A stretch of DNA of 64,000 nucleotides from JAGOUN01 sp040389005 (GCA_040389005.1 JAZKAS010000014.1:1-64000); one strand, 5' to 3'; counted from the first letter of the stretch, positions 9,012 through 17,847 are shown. Made by a program: numbers and translations. Notes: a model not told the origin generated them from the letters alone.

Positions 9012-9248
9012 GAATCAATGGGGTCAGACTCGATTGATTTTTGCGCGATAATGACTTGATTTACGATCACCTCCTTTAGCCATAGGCTCAACTCGGCGAG
9101 CTAATCGCATCGCAGCAGCTTGCTTAAATTTATCATTACCACAAGCCCAACATTTATTAGTAGCCTCCCTCAATTCATCTAACGTTTTTTGATCAAGCGA
9201 ATTTTTAAATAATTCTATAGAATCAATCGAGTCTGACCCCATTGATCC
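9012..9248. mobile_element. Deletion derivative of a RAYT-type (REP-associated Y1 transposase) element
   Basis: Two inverted copies of a 28-29 bp repeat, 9012-9039 (GAATCAATGGGGTCAGACTC and following) and 9220-9248 (its reverse complement), enclose about 180 bp. The enclosed DNA encodes a remnant resembling the C-terminal tail of REP-associated tyrosine transposases. The catalytic part is absent, so the unit is non-autonomous. Confidence 0.6.
9024..9242 (-). pseudogene. C-terminal remnant of a REP-associated (Y1/HUH) transposase
   Basis: The 72-residue ORF contains TLDELREATNKCWACGNDKF followed by a basic region and KGGDRKSSHY. From memory this pattern (REATN..W..GND.FK...RR..P...GGDRKS) is the typical C-terminus of RAYT transposases in Legionella-like genomes. 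The HUH histidines and catalytic tyrosine of the N-terminal domain are missing. Both ends of the ORF are encoded by the flanking inverted repeats: the start MGSDSIDSIE by one arm and the KINRV end plus stop by the other. Its start overlaps the end of the 9223-10470 gene on the same strand. I treat it as a decayed gene, not a functional protein. Confidence 0.55.
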
Positions 9249-10470
9249 GATTAGATTCAGCCGATGAATTTTTTTCTTGCATTTCTAACCTTCTAATTCT
9301 TGTTAAAATCTCTTTCAACGCATTAGCACTAACGTTTATGGAAACATCATCAGGTTGCGCAACAAGCGCTGCCTCAAAACTCTTGCTCGGACTGTAATTC
9401 CCAGATAAAACTTCTGTGGCTCGCTGAATCATCTGATTATCGCCTGTTTTCAGGGCATAATCAAAAATGCGTAGAGCAATATTGTAGCACTTTTCTTCAT
9501 CATTAATTTTTGATATTGAAAGACCAAGCAGTAATGCAAATATCGCCTGTTGTGCTTCCTGAAAATGCCGGTTACTCAATGTTATGCGTCCAAACAAATC
9601 AATTAAATGTTCGGCATTCTCACAATCTTGGCCAAGCAACTTATGCATTTCATTGGCGGTGCGCCATGTAAATTCATGACAATTTTCTTTTTCATAATTC
9701 GCAACTTCGTCAGCAATAAAATTAAAATCTACTGCATGATTTTTAAACCGCTCAATCAACAATGTATGCATGTGACATTGCGCTGCTTTTGTTGTTTGGC
9801 TTCGCAAGCTTGAATTTCCAGAGCGGTATACTAATTGCATCGACCCATAGAGTGTTAATAGCTGCAAATTAAGATTTATATCAAAACCCCTATCGAATTT
9901 TTTATCTAATTCAGACTTAAGCAGCAAGTGAAAACTAATTAAAATACTTAAGCCATAATGACCAGCTCTTTCATAAGCTTTAATTTTAACGGCCATTGCA
10001 TTAAAATTTTCATCCGCCGCTTTTACCATTAAAATTTTTTCTACAATAATGTTTTTAAATTCAGCAGGCTGCCCAATTCTGTCAAGCATACTTGCAAAAG
10101 TTAAATCATCTATACTTTCATGTGTACGAGCAATATTAAGAAATTTTATTAACAATGGAACGTTGCAACCTATTTTTTTTGTTGTTACACAATCGACTTC
10201 AGACACATTATTAACTTCGGGAAAAAACAACAAGTCATTTTCTTTTAAATCATCATAAAACCGCTTAGCGCCAGCATGTTGGTTAGCTTCGTAAGATTCG
10301 ATGTATATAGTGAATGATTCATTGCTCTCTGCATAGAATTCAATAGAACGTATGGTTTCAGGCACAGGCTCGTTGTTTCTATAAATGAAATCTAGGGTGT
10401 TGGTGTAGCGACGTTGTGTTGCTAGCTTCCACTTGTCATCATTAAACAGATCACTGACTTCATTAGACAT
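9223..10470 (-). CDS. Hypothetical helical protein, possible effector, 3' end formed by repeat
   Basis: I do not recognise this 415-aa protein. It is predicted soluble and mostly helical, without a signal peptide or membrane segment. The middle part (for example AMAVKIKAYERAGHYGLSI, about residues 158-175) could form helical repeats. An AAGGTGA precedes the ATG at good spacing. The last residues (NGVRLD) and stop are encoded by the inverted repeat at 9220-9248, so the original C-terminus may have been lost or replaced. Another copy of the same repeat family lies just upstream at 10532-10559, so the gene is bracketed by repeats. This position and the lack of homology suggest an acquired accessory gene. 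Confidence 0.65.
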   Translation of the reverse strand: MSNEVSDLFNDDKWKLATQRRYTNTLDFIYRNNEPVPETIRSIEFYAESNESFTIYIESYEANQHAGAKRFYDDLKENDLLFFPEVNNVSEVDCVTTKKIGCNVPLLIKFLNIARTHESIDDLTFASMLDRIGQPAEFKNIIVEKILMVKAADENFNAMAVKIKAYERAGHYGLSILISFHLLLKSELDKKFDRGFDINLNLQLLTLYGSMQLVYRSGNSSLRSQTTKAAQCHMHTLLIERFKNHAVDFNFIADEVANYEKENCHEFTWRTANEMHKLLGQDCENAEHLIDLFGRITLSNRHFQEAQQAIFALLLGLSISKINDEEKCYNIALRIFDYALKTGDNQMIQRATEVLSGNYSPSKSFEAALVAQPDDVSINVSANALKEILTRIRRLEMQEKNSSAESNRINGVRLD

Positions 10471-10531
10471 ATTTCACCTTTATGATTATTTATCTATTTA
10501 TCTTCATCACGCTGAAAAACATCACTCCATA

Positions 10532-10559
10532 CAATCAATGGGGTCGGAGTAAATTGATT
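10532..10559. repeat. GGGGTC-type REP-like repeat, solo copy
   Basis: CAATCAATGGGGTCGGAGTA and the next bases match the transposon arms at 9012-9039 (AATCAATGGGGTC.GA.T, then TTGATT). It lies upstream of the 9223-10470 gene, directly beside a palindrome of a different family. Confidence 0.7.
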
Positions 10560-10563
10560 TCTC

Positions 10564-10600
10564 GTAGGGTGGATTAGGCACTCGCCGTAATCCACCCTAC
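10564..10600. repeat. Palindromic repeat, GTAGGGTGGATTA family
   Basis: A 37-bp perfect-ended palindrome starting GTAGGGTGGATTAGG and ending CCGTAATCCACCCTAC, immediately downstream of gyrA. It is related to copies at 5823-5915 and 36908-36946. Confidence 0.88.
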
Positions 10601-10608
10601 ATTCTTAT

Positions 10609-13167
10609 TTACGATTCACCATCAGTCACAACAACATCCGCATCCGCATCCGCATCCGCCTCATCTTCAACATCATCAATCCGTCCACACGCCACTAAAG
10701 ATTCACCCGCTTGTAACTTAATCAAGCGAACGCCTTGTGCTGCGCGTCCAACTTTTGAAATTTCGCTGACGCGCGTTCGAACCAACGTGCCTTTGTCGCT
10801 GACAAGCATCAATTGATCTTCGGCACTAACAAGCATTGCGCTGACAACCAAACCATTACGTTCGTTGACTTTGATAGAGGTCACACCTTGTCCGCCGCGA
10901 TTAATGCGATTAAATTCTTCCAGTGAAGTACGTTTACCGTAGCCACGAGCGGTGGCGGTTAAGACATCTTTAGTTTCATCAACCACTAACATCGAAACCA
11001 GCTTTTGGCCTTCTTTTAGTCGAATGCCACGCACACCACCGGCTTGTCGACCCATGCAGCGTACATCTGCTTCGTTAAAGCGAATCGCTTTACCTGAATC
11101 ACTGAACAACATGATATCGTTATTACCAAATGTTAATTGCGCGCCGATTAAATAATCGCCTTCGCTTAAATCAATCGCAATAATACCGTTGGCGCGTTGT
11201 CGTGCAAAATTCGCTAAATTTACTTTTTTAATGGTACCGCGTGATGTTGCTAAAAACACAAACGCTGTTTGTGTGAAATCACGAAGTGCTAATAATGTAT
11301 TGACCGACTCACCTTCTGCGAGTGATAACATATTATTAAGCGGTTTACCGCGTGCGGCTGGACCTGCATCCGGGAATTGATACGCTTTCAACCAGTATAA
11401 TTTTCCGAAATTAGAGAAACATAAAACAGTATCATGCGTGTTGACAATCATCAGCTGATCAATAATATCTTCTTGTTTTACATCTGCAGAAGATTTGCCA
11501 CGTCCGCCGCGTTTTTGTGCGCGATAATTATCGAGTGATTGTCGTTTCACATAACCCTGACGCGATAGCATTAACACAACCGCTTCATCGACAATTAAAT
11601 CTTCCGCCGTTAAATCTAATTGTGATTCAATAATTTCTGTTTTACGCGCGTCGCCGAATTGTTCTTTCACTTCAACGAGCTCTTCTTTAATTAACTTCAT
11701 CAGCAATTCAGGATTTTCTAAAATATCACGCAAAGCTTTTATTTTTGCCAAGATTTCATCATATTCTTCCATGATTTTTTCTTGCTCGAGGCCGGTCAAT
11801 TTATGCAAACGTAAATCCAAAATTGCTTGGACTTGAATTTCAGTTAACTGATACAGCCCGTTTGTTAATGCTGCATTAATACCCGCGCGCTCAAGCATGG
11901 AAAGAATTTGCCCGGGCTTCCAAGTGCGGAGTAACAATTCTTGTTTCGCAATTTGTGGATTATTGGCTTTTTTGATTAAATCAATTACTTCATCAATATT
12001 CACCAGCGCAATGCCTAATCCTTCTAAAATATGCGAACGATCTTTCGCTTTATTTAAATCAAACAACGTACGACGCGTCACGACTTCTTGTCGATGCTTG
12101 ATAAATGATTCCATGATTTCTTTCAGATTCAAGCAGCGTGGTTGACCATCCACCAGTGCGACCATGTTAATCCCAAACACGGTTTGTAGTTGCGTCAATG
12201 AATAGAGATTATTTAAAACAACTTCACCGGATTCACCGCGTTTTAATTCAACCACAATACGCATACCATCTTTATCGGATTCATCACGTAATGCGCTAAT
12301 ACCTTCTAAACGTTTCTCTTTGACAAGTTCCGCAATTTTTTCAATTTGATGCGCTTTATTAACTTGATACGGAATTTCATTAATAATAATTGTTTCGCGA
12401 CCCGTCGTTGCATCTTTCAAAATTTCTGCTTTTGCACGCACATAAATTTTTCCACGACCAGTTCGATACGCTTGAATAATGCCTGCACGACCATTAATAA
12501 TCGCAGCAGTTGGGAAATCAGGTCCTGGAATATATTGAATTAATTCATCAATAGTTAATTCAGCATTATCAATTAATGCAATCACACCACTGACAACTTC
12601 CGCCAAATTATGTGGTGGAATATTCGTCGCCATTCCCACGGCGATACCTGAAGAACCGTTTATTAACAAATTAGGTACGCGTGTCGGTAAGACATCAGGA
12701 ATAGATTCTGTTTCATCATAATTGGGAACAAAATTCACGGTATCTTTTTCAAGATCGGCTAATAAATGCGCGGTCAATCTTGACATACGCACTTCGGTGT
12801 AACGCATCGCCGCAGGTGAGTCACCATCCACAGAACCAAAGTTTCCTTGACCATCCACCAACGTATAACGCAATGAAAATGTTTGTGCCATACGCACCAA
12901 GGTATCGTAAACCGCACCGTCGCCATGTGGGTGATATTTACCCACGACATCCCCGACAATACGCGCAGATTTTTTATAGGTTTTATTCCACACATTACCC
13001 AACTCATGCATCGCAAATAAAACACGTCGATGCACGGGCTTTAATCCATCGCGAACATCAGGAAGCGCCCTGCCAACAATCACACTCATCGCATAATCGA
13101 GATACGACTGTCGTAATTCATCTTCAATATTGACGGAAATTATTTCGCTGCTTATTAAACCTGTCAT
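10609..13167 (-). CDS. gyrA: DNA gyrase subunit A
   Basis: GyrA is the DNA-cutting subunit of gyrase, which introduces negative supercoils. The N-terminal breakage-reunion domain is complete (YAMSVIVGRALPDVRDGLKP; AAMRYTEVRM with the catalytic Tyr at residue 123). The C-terminal beta-pinwheel carries the GyrA box QKRGGRGK. Length 852 aa is normal. The residue equivalent to E. coli Ser83 is glycine (HPHGDGAVYD, residue 84), while Asp87 is conserved. The acidic tail contains a hexamer microsatellite encoding DADADADAD near 10635-10665. The gene follows adk after a 45-bp gap that holds a short repeat. Confidence 0.97.
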   Translation of the reverse strand: MTGLISSEIISVNIEDELRQSYLDYAMSVIVGRALPDVRDGLKPVHRRVLFAMHELGNVWNKTYKKSARIVGDVVGKYHPHGDGAVYDTLVRMAQTFSLRYTLVDGQGNFGSVDGDSPAAMRYTEVRMSRLTAHLLADLEKDTVNFVPNYDETESIPDVLPTRVPNLLINGSSGIAVGMATNIPPHNLAEVVSGVIALIDNAELTIDELIQYIPGPDFPTAAIINGRAGIIQAYRTGRGKIYVRAKAEILKDATTGRETIIINEIPYQVNKAHQIEKIAELVKEKRLEGISALRDESDKDGMRIVVELKRGESGEVVLNNLYSLTQLQTVFGINMVALVDGQPRCLNLKEIMESFIKHRQEVVTRRTLFDLNKAKDRSHILEGLGIALVNIDEVIDLIKKANNPQIAKQELLLRTWKPGQILSMLERAGINAALTNGLYQLTEIQVQAILDLRLHKLTGLEQEKIMEEYDEILAKIKALRDILENPELLMKLIKEELVEVKEQFGDARKTEIIESQLDLTAEDLIVDEAVVLMLSRQGYVKRQSLDNYRAQKRGGRGKSSADVKQEDIIDQLMIVNTHDTVLCFSNFGKLYWLKAYQFPDAGPAARGKPLNNMLSLAEGESVNTLLALRDFTQTAFVFLATSRGTIKKVNLANFARQRANGIIAIDLSEGDYLIGAQLTFGNNDIMLFSDSGKAIRFNEADVRCMGRQAGGVRGIRLKEGQKLVSMLVVDETKDVLTATARGYGKRTSLEEFNRINRGGQGVTSIKVNERNGLVVSAMLVSAEDQLMLVSDKGTLVRTRVSEISKVGRAAQGVRLIKLQAGESLVACGRIDDVEDEADADADADVVVTDGES

Positions 13168-13184
13168 GAATTCATCCTATTAAT

Positions 13185-13210
13185 GGGCAGGCTCAAGGCA
13201 CAGCCCCTAC
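13185..13210. repeat. Half-palindromic repeat with GTAGGGGC end
   Basis: On the minus strand it starts GTAGGGGCTGTGCCTTGAGC and ends with GCCC. It lies between gyrA and adk. It shares only its GTAGGGGC terminus with the coding repeats in cmk, pheT and nuoG. Confidence 0.5.
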
Positions 13211-13212
13211 AT

Positions 13213-13860
13213 TTACTTCGATAAAATTTTAAAAATATTCGCTTTCACATCTTCGATATCGCCTAAGCCAGAAACAAATGCGATTTTTACGGCACCTATT
13301 TTTGCTTGCTCTTCATAAAAATTAATGAGCGGCGCGGTTTGTCGTTCATAAACTGATAAGCGGTTTCTCACGACATCTTCTTTGTCATCGTCACGTTGCG
13401 TTAAAGGTTCGCCAGTGATGTCATCTTTTTCAGCGACTTTTGGCGGTTGAAATTCAATGTGGTAGGTTCGACCCGAAGCAGCATGAAAACGTCGACCCGT
13501 CAAACGTGCGACAATTTCTTCTACAGGGGCATCTAGTACAACGACGAAATCTAAGGCAATTCCCAGCTTTACCAAAGCTTCTGCTTGTGGAATAGTTCTT
13601 GGAAATCCATCGAGCAAAAATCCATTTACACAATCAGGTTCAGCCAAACGCTCTTTGACAATGGAACAAACCACCTCATCCGGCACCAAATTCCCCTGAT
13701 CAGAATAGCTTTTCGCCATCAACCCGAGTTCAGAACCCGATTGCATGGCGGCACGTAAAATATTACCGGTAGATATTTGGGGGATATGGTATTGCTCGCA
13801 TATAAACTGAGCTTGAGTCCCCTTTCCAACCCCGGGGCTCCCTAAAAGCATGACGCGCAC
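13213..13860 (-). CDS. adk: Adenylate kinase
   Basis: Interconverts AMP + ATP and 2 ADP. The P-loop GSPGVGKGTQ (residues 7-16), the AMP-binding segment QISTGNILRAAM, the FLLDGFPRTIPQAEAL motif and the long LID domain (GRRFHAASGRTYH) are all visible. The LID has no zinc cysteines, as in Gram-negative enzymes. Length 215 aa matches E. coli (214). It diverges from lpxH across a 72-bp gap, which must hold both promoters, and is followed by gyrA on the same strand. Confidence 0.97.
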   Translation of the reverse strand: MRVMLLGSPGVGKGTQAQFICEQYHIPQISTGNILRAAMQSGSELGLMAKSYSDQGNLVPDEVVCSIVKERLAEPDCVNGFLLDGFPRTIPQAEALVKLGIALDFVVVLDAPVEEIVARLTGRRFHAASGRTYHIEFQPPKVAEKDDITGEPLTQRDDDKEDVVRNRLSVYERQTAPLINFYEEQAKIGAVKIAFVSGLGDIEDVKANIFKILSK

Positions 13861-13932
13861 TATCCGCTCCTTTCATTACTCATTCAAACGTCGGATAATA
13901 GCAGACTTGAAGACATTTTTCGAAGGTTTATT

Positions 13933-14718
13933 GTGGCTAAAATATGTACTGACAGAAAATATACCGTGGTTATTTCTGATACGCATTTCAGTGAGAATTA
14001 TCCTGAAATCACACAGCGATTTATTGAGTTTTTAGAATACAATAAAACAGCCATTGAAACGCTTTATTTATTAGGCGATTTGTTTGATGCTTGGATTGGC
14101 GATGATCATATCACGCCACTTTCACAAAAAATCAGTGATATATTAGCCGATTGCGCTAATGATGGTATGAAAATTTATTTTATGCGTGGCAATCGTGATT
14201 ATTTAATGGGAGAAAAATTCGCTGCATCTTGCAATATGACTTTGCTTGATGACAAAACAGTTATTTCGCTTTATGGTAAAAAAACATTACTCATGCACGG
14301 TGATTTACTCTGTACCGATGATCGCGCTTATCAAAAATATCGTAAAATTATGTTTTCGCCCATCATGAAAAAAATATGCTTAATGCTGCCACTTAATTTC
14401 AGAAAAAAGATTGCAGAAAAACTACGAAAAGTGAGTCAAGAAAGCAATGCAACAAAATCGATGCATATTATGGATGTTTCTGAAAATAGCGTAATTCAAG
14501 TGCTTGAACAATATCATGCAGAATTATTGATTCATGGTCACACGCATCGCCAAGCCAATCATACCGTTACCTTGATGCATCAATCAGCACAACGCATGGT
14601 GCTAGGCGCATGGGAAAATACACAAGGCAACGCGATTGTTGCGAGTGAAATAGAGGCGCCACGATTCATCAACTTTGATAACGCTACCAAAAATCTTGTT
14701 GCGTCAACAGAGTTTTAA
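13933..14718 (+). CDS. lpxH: UDP-2,3-diacylglucosamine hydrolase
   Basis: Cleaves UDP-2,3-diacylglucosamine to lipid X in lipid A synthesis, at the inner face of the inner membrane. Calcineurin-like metallophosphoesterase motifs appear in order: ISDTHFSE, LLGDLFDAWIGDD, MRGNRDYL, LLMHGDLLCTDD and HGHTHRQ. Length 261 aa is slightly above E. coli (240). The start is GTG at 13933 with an AAGG at suitable distance. It diverges from adk. Its last 35 bases overlap, tail to tail, the end of the DUF4239-like gene. Confidence 0.93.
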   Translation: MAKICTDRKYTVVISDTHFSENYPEITQRFIEFLEYNKTAIETLYLLGDLFDAWIGDDHITPLSQKISDILADCANDGMKIYFMRGNRDYLMGEKFAASCNMTLLDDKTVISLYGKKTLLMHGDLLCTDDRAYQKYRKIMFSPIMKKICLMLPLNFRKKIAEKLRKVSQESNATKSMHIMDVSENSVIQVLEQYHAELLIHGHTHRQANHTVTLMHQSAQRMVLGAWENTQGNAIVASEIEAPRFINFDNATKNLVASTEF

Positions 14719-15469
14719 ATCCATCCGGCGAAACGCCATAATAACCACGATAAGGAAAATTAATACTCGTTTCTAAAAACAATAATAATCCTGTAATAAT
14801 ACCAATACACGCTAATAAAATGACATATTTTCGACGATCTTCAAAAAAGAAAAACGAACTTGAGACTAACAGCACGAGCGTCGCAGAAATCAGGCAATAC
14901 CAAACACCTTTGCTCAGTGAAAGATTTTGTGAATAATGTATTCTATCTTCATGCTCTTGAAATAAATTATTTGTTTGCTGCATGACATCAGTCCACACAT
15001 TGACATTAACAGCATCGGCATCGGCAGGTCTATGATTCAATAAAAGCACTTTCAGCTGCTTCAGAGACTCAAGCCCGCTATTATCGACAGCACCTTGCTT
15101 CATGGCCGGCCATTCTTTATTGACAACATCATTCAAATAATTTTTTAAAGCCTGTTGCACTTCACCATTGACCGGCTTGGGCAGAAAAGACGCGTCATAG
15201 TTAATCGTACTAACTAAATGCGCTTCCGTTCGTGCCGCATCTTCAGCGGTTGATAAATTATTCACCGAAGCGAAAATAACAAATCCAATGAAAATCGCGT
15301 ACATCATAGACACTATCGCGGACGCCCCATTGACAGCATCATGATCGATGTTGTCTCTGATGCAATAGCGTCGTACCAGTAAATTGCCACACAACAATAC
15401 CAGCAAAACGGTAACATTAATCGCTATACGCAAAAAATAGGGGGGCATATTATAAATGAAGTCTACCAT
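14684..15469 (-). CDS. DUF4239-like four-helix membrane protein
   Basis: A 261-aa inner-membrane protein with two hydrophobic segments near the N-terminus (about residues 12-30 and 50-68), a long extramembrane helical region (residues 75-180), and two more near the C-terminus (about 185-205 and 215-235). The layout and the ...NNLSTAEDAARTEAHLV.. start of the soluble region resemble DUF4239 (bestrophin-like) proteins, whose role is unknown. The gene lies 22 bp after mlaB in the same direction, so it may be transcribed with the Mla lipid-transport genes. Its end overlaps lpxH on the other strand. No reaction can be assigned. Confidence 0.7.
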   Translation of the reverse strand: MVDFIYNMPPYFLRIAINVTVLLVLLCGNLLVRRYCIRDNIDHDAVNGASAIVSMMYAIFIGFVIFASVNNLSTAEDAARTEAHLVSTINYDASFLPKPVNGEVQQALKNYLNDVVNKEWPAMKQGAVDNSGLESLKQLKVLLLNHRPADADAVNVNVWTDVMQQTNNLFQEHEDRIHYSQNLSLSKGVWYCLISATLVLLVSSSFFFFEDRRKYVILLACIGIITGLLLFLETSINFPYRGYYGVSPDGFKTLLTQQDFW

Positions 15470-15491
15470 ATCATTCCTTATTTATCACAGA

Positions 15492-15818
15492 CTAGGAACA
15501 ACTGAGCTCCAACCACGCTGCAACACCACAGACTTGCGCCAATGATAACAATCGTTCAGGAAGGTTCAGAAATACCACTGCTTTGTTATGGGCAATAGTA
15601 TATTTTTTTAATTCTACGAGCAATCCCAACGCGGCGCTATTGACCTTTTTAACATCCATTAAATTAATTTGATAAAGAGACAAAGACGCGTCTCTTTGCA
15701 TTAAAAGAATGATTTTTTTCTGCAGCATTGCAACGGTTTCAAACGTCACAACGCCTGTCATAAAAATAACACCCTCTCTTTGCGAGACTTCTGCTTCATC
15801 AAATTGGTTATTTGACAT
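15492..15818 (-). CDS. mlaB: MlaB, STAS-domain component of the Mla lipid transporter
   Basis: MlaB is a small cytoplasmic STAS protein that binds MlaF and supports the MlaFEDB complex. The 108-aa protein shows the STAS pattern (VTFETVAMLQKKI, INLMDVKKVNSAALGLLVEL) with the serine after the beta-strand (KKVNSAALG) conserved. The ORF can start five codons earlier, inside mlaC. The ATG at 15818 has AGGA just upstream and lies four bases after the mlaC stop, so I prefer it. It is the last core gene of mlaFEDCB. Confidence 0.85.
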   Translation of the reverse strand: MSNNQFDEAEVSQREGVIFMTGVVTFETVAMLQKKIILLMQRDASLSLYQINLMDVKKVNSAALGLLVELKKYTIAHNKAVVFLNLPERLLSLAQVCGVAAWLELSCS

Positions 15819-15822
15819 AGTC

Positions 15823-16578
15823 CTAGTTTCCAATATTTGGCTGATTGTGTTGGGCGATAATCTCTGTTAATGCCGATAAGGGTGGCGGTGATGAATTATT
15901 GGCTTGTAAATTTTTCACAATGCCTAAAATTTGCGCCTGAACATTAGAAGCTACACTTAAACTATTATTAATGGAGAAATCCAAAAACATCCAACTATTG
16001 CCAACGGATTCTAAAACAAAAGCGACGGAAACATTTCCTGCAGGGTTGGTATTGTTGACAATAGTAGAATTAATTTGTATGCGCGGTTGGTTGGCGTAAT
16101 TGCCTCGATAAGCATTGACCAAAACACTAAACTGCACAGGATTGTACTGTGCTAACGCAGTATTATACAAACCGGCCATAAAACCTAGCAATGCCAGCTC
16201 AAACGCTTTTTGATCTGCTGTAGACGCCGCTTGCCAAATGGCAGGAGGCACAAGAAAAGTCGATATCGTGGGAAGATCAATAGAAGACGATAATACCTGC
16301 GTAATTAACGGTAACGCAGCCGCAACGTTAGTCGAAGCCGGAGTTGATCCAGACGCTGGAATTTGATTATTTTCTAAAATAGTTAATACTTGATCCACAA
16401 TACCCTGCACAAATACTTTAGGATCAACCTGTGAAGAAGTCGAATTGTTGGCAACAGGTGCCGCCGTAGAAGTCGGTGCCGAAGTTGATGGCGATGAGCT
16501 TTGCGCAAATGAAACAGTCGAGCCTAGTAAACTCGTTAACAAAAGTATTTTAAAGCCGTTCTTAATGTAAACTTTCAT
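15823..16578 (-). CDS. mlaC: MlaC, periplasmic phospholipid shuttle
   Basis: MlaC carries phospholipids between the outer-membrane MlaA complex and inner-membrane MlaFEDB. An N-terminal signal peptide (about residues 1-25, LLLTSLLGSTVSFA) is followed by a Ser/Thr/Pro/Ala-rich linker (residues 26-52) not needed in E. coli. The MlaC domain (Tol_Tol_Ttg2) follows, with a typical ALLGFMAGLYNTALAQYN segment. Sequence identity to model MlaC is low by eye, and the assignment rests on the fold-type pattern plus exact position between mlaD and mlaB. Length is 251 aa. Confidence 0.85.
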   Translation of the reverse strand: MKVYIKNGFKILLLTSLLGSTVSFAQSSSPSTSAPTSTAAPVANNSTSSQVDPKVFVQGIVDQVLTILENNQIPASGSTPASTNVAAALPLITQVLSSSIDLPTISTFLVPPAIWQAASTADQKAFELALLGFMAGLYNTALAQYNPVQFSVLVNAYRGNYANQPRIQINSTIVNNTNPAGNVSVAFVLESVGNSWMFLDFSINNSLSVASNVQAQILGIVKNLQANNSSPPPLSALTEIIAQHNQPNIGN

Positions 16579-16588
16579 TCTTTTTTTC

Positions 16589-17056
16589 CTATTTTTTCAT
16601 ATTAAATAAAAACTGCCCAATTAATTGCTCTAGAATCAAAGCTGAATTAGTGCGCTGAATTACATTGCCTGCCTGATAAGAAACGGTGGAATATCCAGGT
16701 GTAATACCAAGATAGTTTGAGCCCAACAATCCTTGCGTCAAAATGCTTGCCGTTGAATCGTTAGGAACTGTGTATTGATCATAAATAAGCAACGTGGCTT
16801 CTGCCTGATATGTTTGTGCATTTAATTCAATATTGGTGACTCGCCCCACAACAACGCCTGCTATTTGCACTGGTGCACGCACTTTGAGCCCACCGACGTT
16901 ATCAAAATTCGCTTTTAACACATAACCATGCGACATGCTTTTTTGTGTTAAACCGCTCACTTGAAAAGCAAGAAAAACCAACCCTGCTATTCCGAGTAAT
17001 AAAAAGATCCCCACCCAAAATTCAACAATGCTCTTGTTCTTCCCCTTGGTATTCAT
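16589..17056 (-). CDS. mlaD: MlaD, MCE-domain substrate-binding protein
   Basis: A single N-terminal membrane helix (FWVGIFLLLGIAGLVFLAF) anchors one MCE domain (VGGLKVRAPVQIAGVVVGRV, residues about 52-71). In E. coli a hexamer of MlaD sits on MlaE as a lipid-conducting ring. The start at 17056 has GGGAGG six bases upstream and overlaps the mlaE stop by one base (TGATG). A start two codons earlier would touch the Shine-Dalgarno. Length 155 aa is shorter than E. coli (183), mainly at the C-terminus. Confidence 0.92.
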   Translation of the reverse strand: MNTKGKNKSIVEFWVGIFLLLGIAGLVFLAFQVSGLTQKSMSHGYVLKANFDNVGGLKVRAPVQIAGVVVGRVTNIELNAQTYQAEATLLIYDQYTVPNDSTASILTQGLLGSNYLGITPGYSTVSYQAGNVIQRTNSALILEQLIGQFLFNMKK

Positions 17057-17847
17057 CACCATCCTCCCATCATCATTGCGGTTAATACAAAATCTAGCCC
17101 TAAGATGACTAGCGAAGAAAATACGACCGTTCGTGTGGTCGCATGCGAAATCCCTTCAGACGTTGGCACACACGCGTAGCCTTGATACACCGCGATCCAC
17201 GTCGTGAAAAATCCAAATACGATACTTTTGATAATGCCATTGACAATATCAATTCTGAAATCGACAGAAGCCTGCATATTCGACCAAAAACTACCCGCAT
17301 CTAATCCAATCCAATCCACCCCCACGGCATAGGCCCCAAAGATAGAAAACATGCTAAAAACAATCGTTAACAAAGGCAAACTATAAAACCCTGCCCAAAA
17401 ACGTGGTGCAACCACGCGTTGTAATGGATCTACCGCCATCAATTCCATACTTGATAATTGATCGGTGGCTTTCATCAAACCGATTTCAGCCGTCAATGAC
17501 GAACCCGCTCTACCCGCAAATAATAATCCAGTGACTACGGGCCCTAATTCTCTTGCCACGCTCAATGCCACTAATGGACCAAGTTCATCCGCTGCCGCAA
17601 ATTTCTCAAGGATATTATACCCTTGTAATGCGAGCACCATGCCAATAAAAGATCCTGCAACAATAATAATGGGCAGTGACAAAAAACCAACCATATAAAT
17701 TTGTTGAATCAGTAACGGGAAACTCTTATGTAAATTCGGCTTTTTAAAAATCGCACCTAACAAAACTAAGCCTGCTTCACCGACACGTTCAACAAAATGA
17801 ATGCCTGCTGCGCCTAAACTTTGAATGCGTTGTACCATTGAGAGCAT
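17056..17847 (-). CDS. mlaE: MlaE, lipid transporter permease
   Basis: The permease of the Mla ABC system, about 263 aa with five to six membrane segments. It contains the conserved MlaE pattern (GFLSLPIIIVAGSFIGMVLA, ELGPVVTGLLFAGRAGSS, AEIGLMKATDQLSSMELMAV). An ATG at 17847 overlaps the mlaF stop by one base (TGATG) with GGGAG seven bases before it. The upstream in-frame TTG is less likely. It is translationally coupled to both neighbours. Confidence 0.95.
   Translation of the reverse strand: MLSMVQRIQSLGAAGIHFVERVGEAGLVLLGAIFKKPNLHKSFPLLIQQIYMVGFLSLPIIIVAGSFIGMVLALQGYNILEKFAAADELGPLVALSVARELGPVVTGLLFAGRAGSSLTAEIGLMKATDQLSSMELMAVDPLQRVVAPRFWAGFYSLPLLTIVFSMFSIFGAYAVGVDWIGLDAGSFWSNMQASVDFRIDIVNGIIKSIVFGFFTTWIAVYQGYACVPTSEGISHATTRTVVFSSLVILGLDFVLTAMMMGGW

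Noticed and set aside
10635..10665. Hexamer microsatellite in gyrA as a phase-variation switch
   Set aside because: The unit is six bases, so length changes keep the frame. It only varies the acidic tail.
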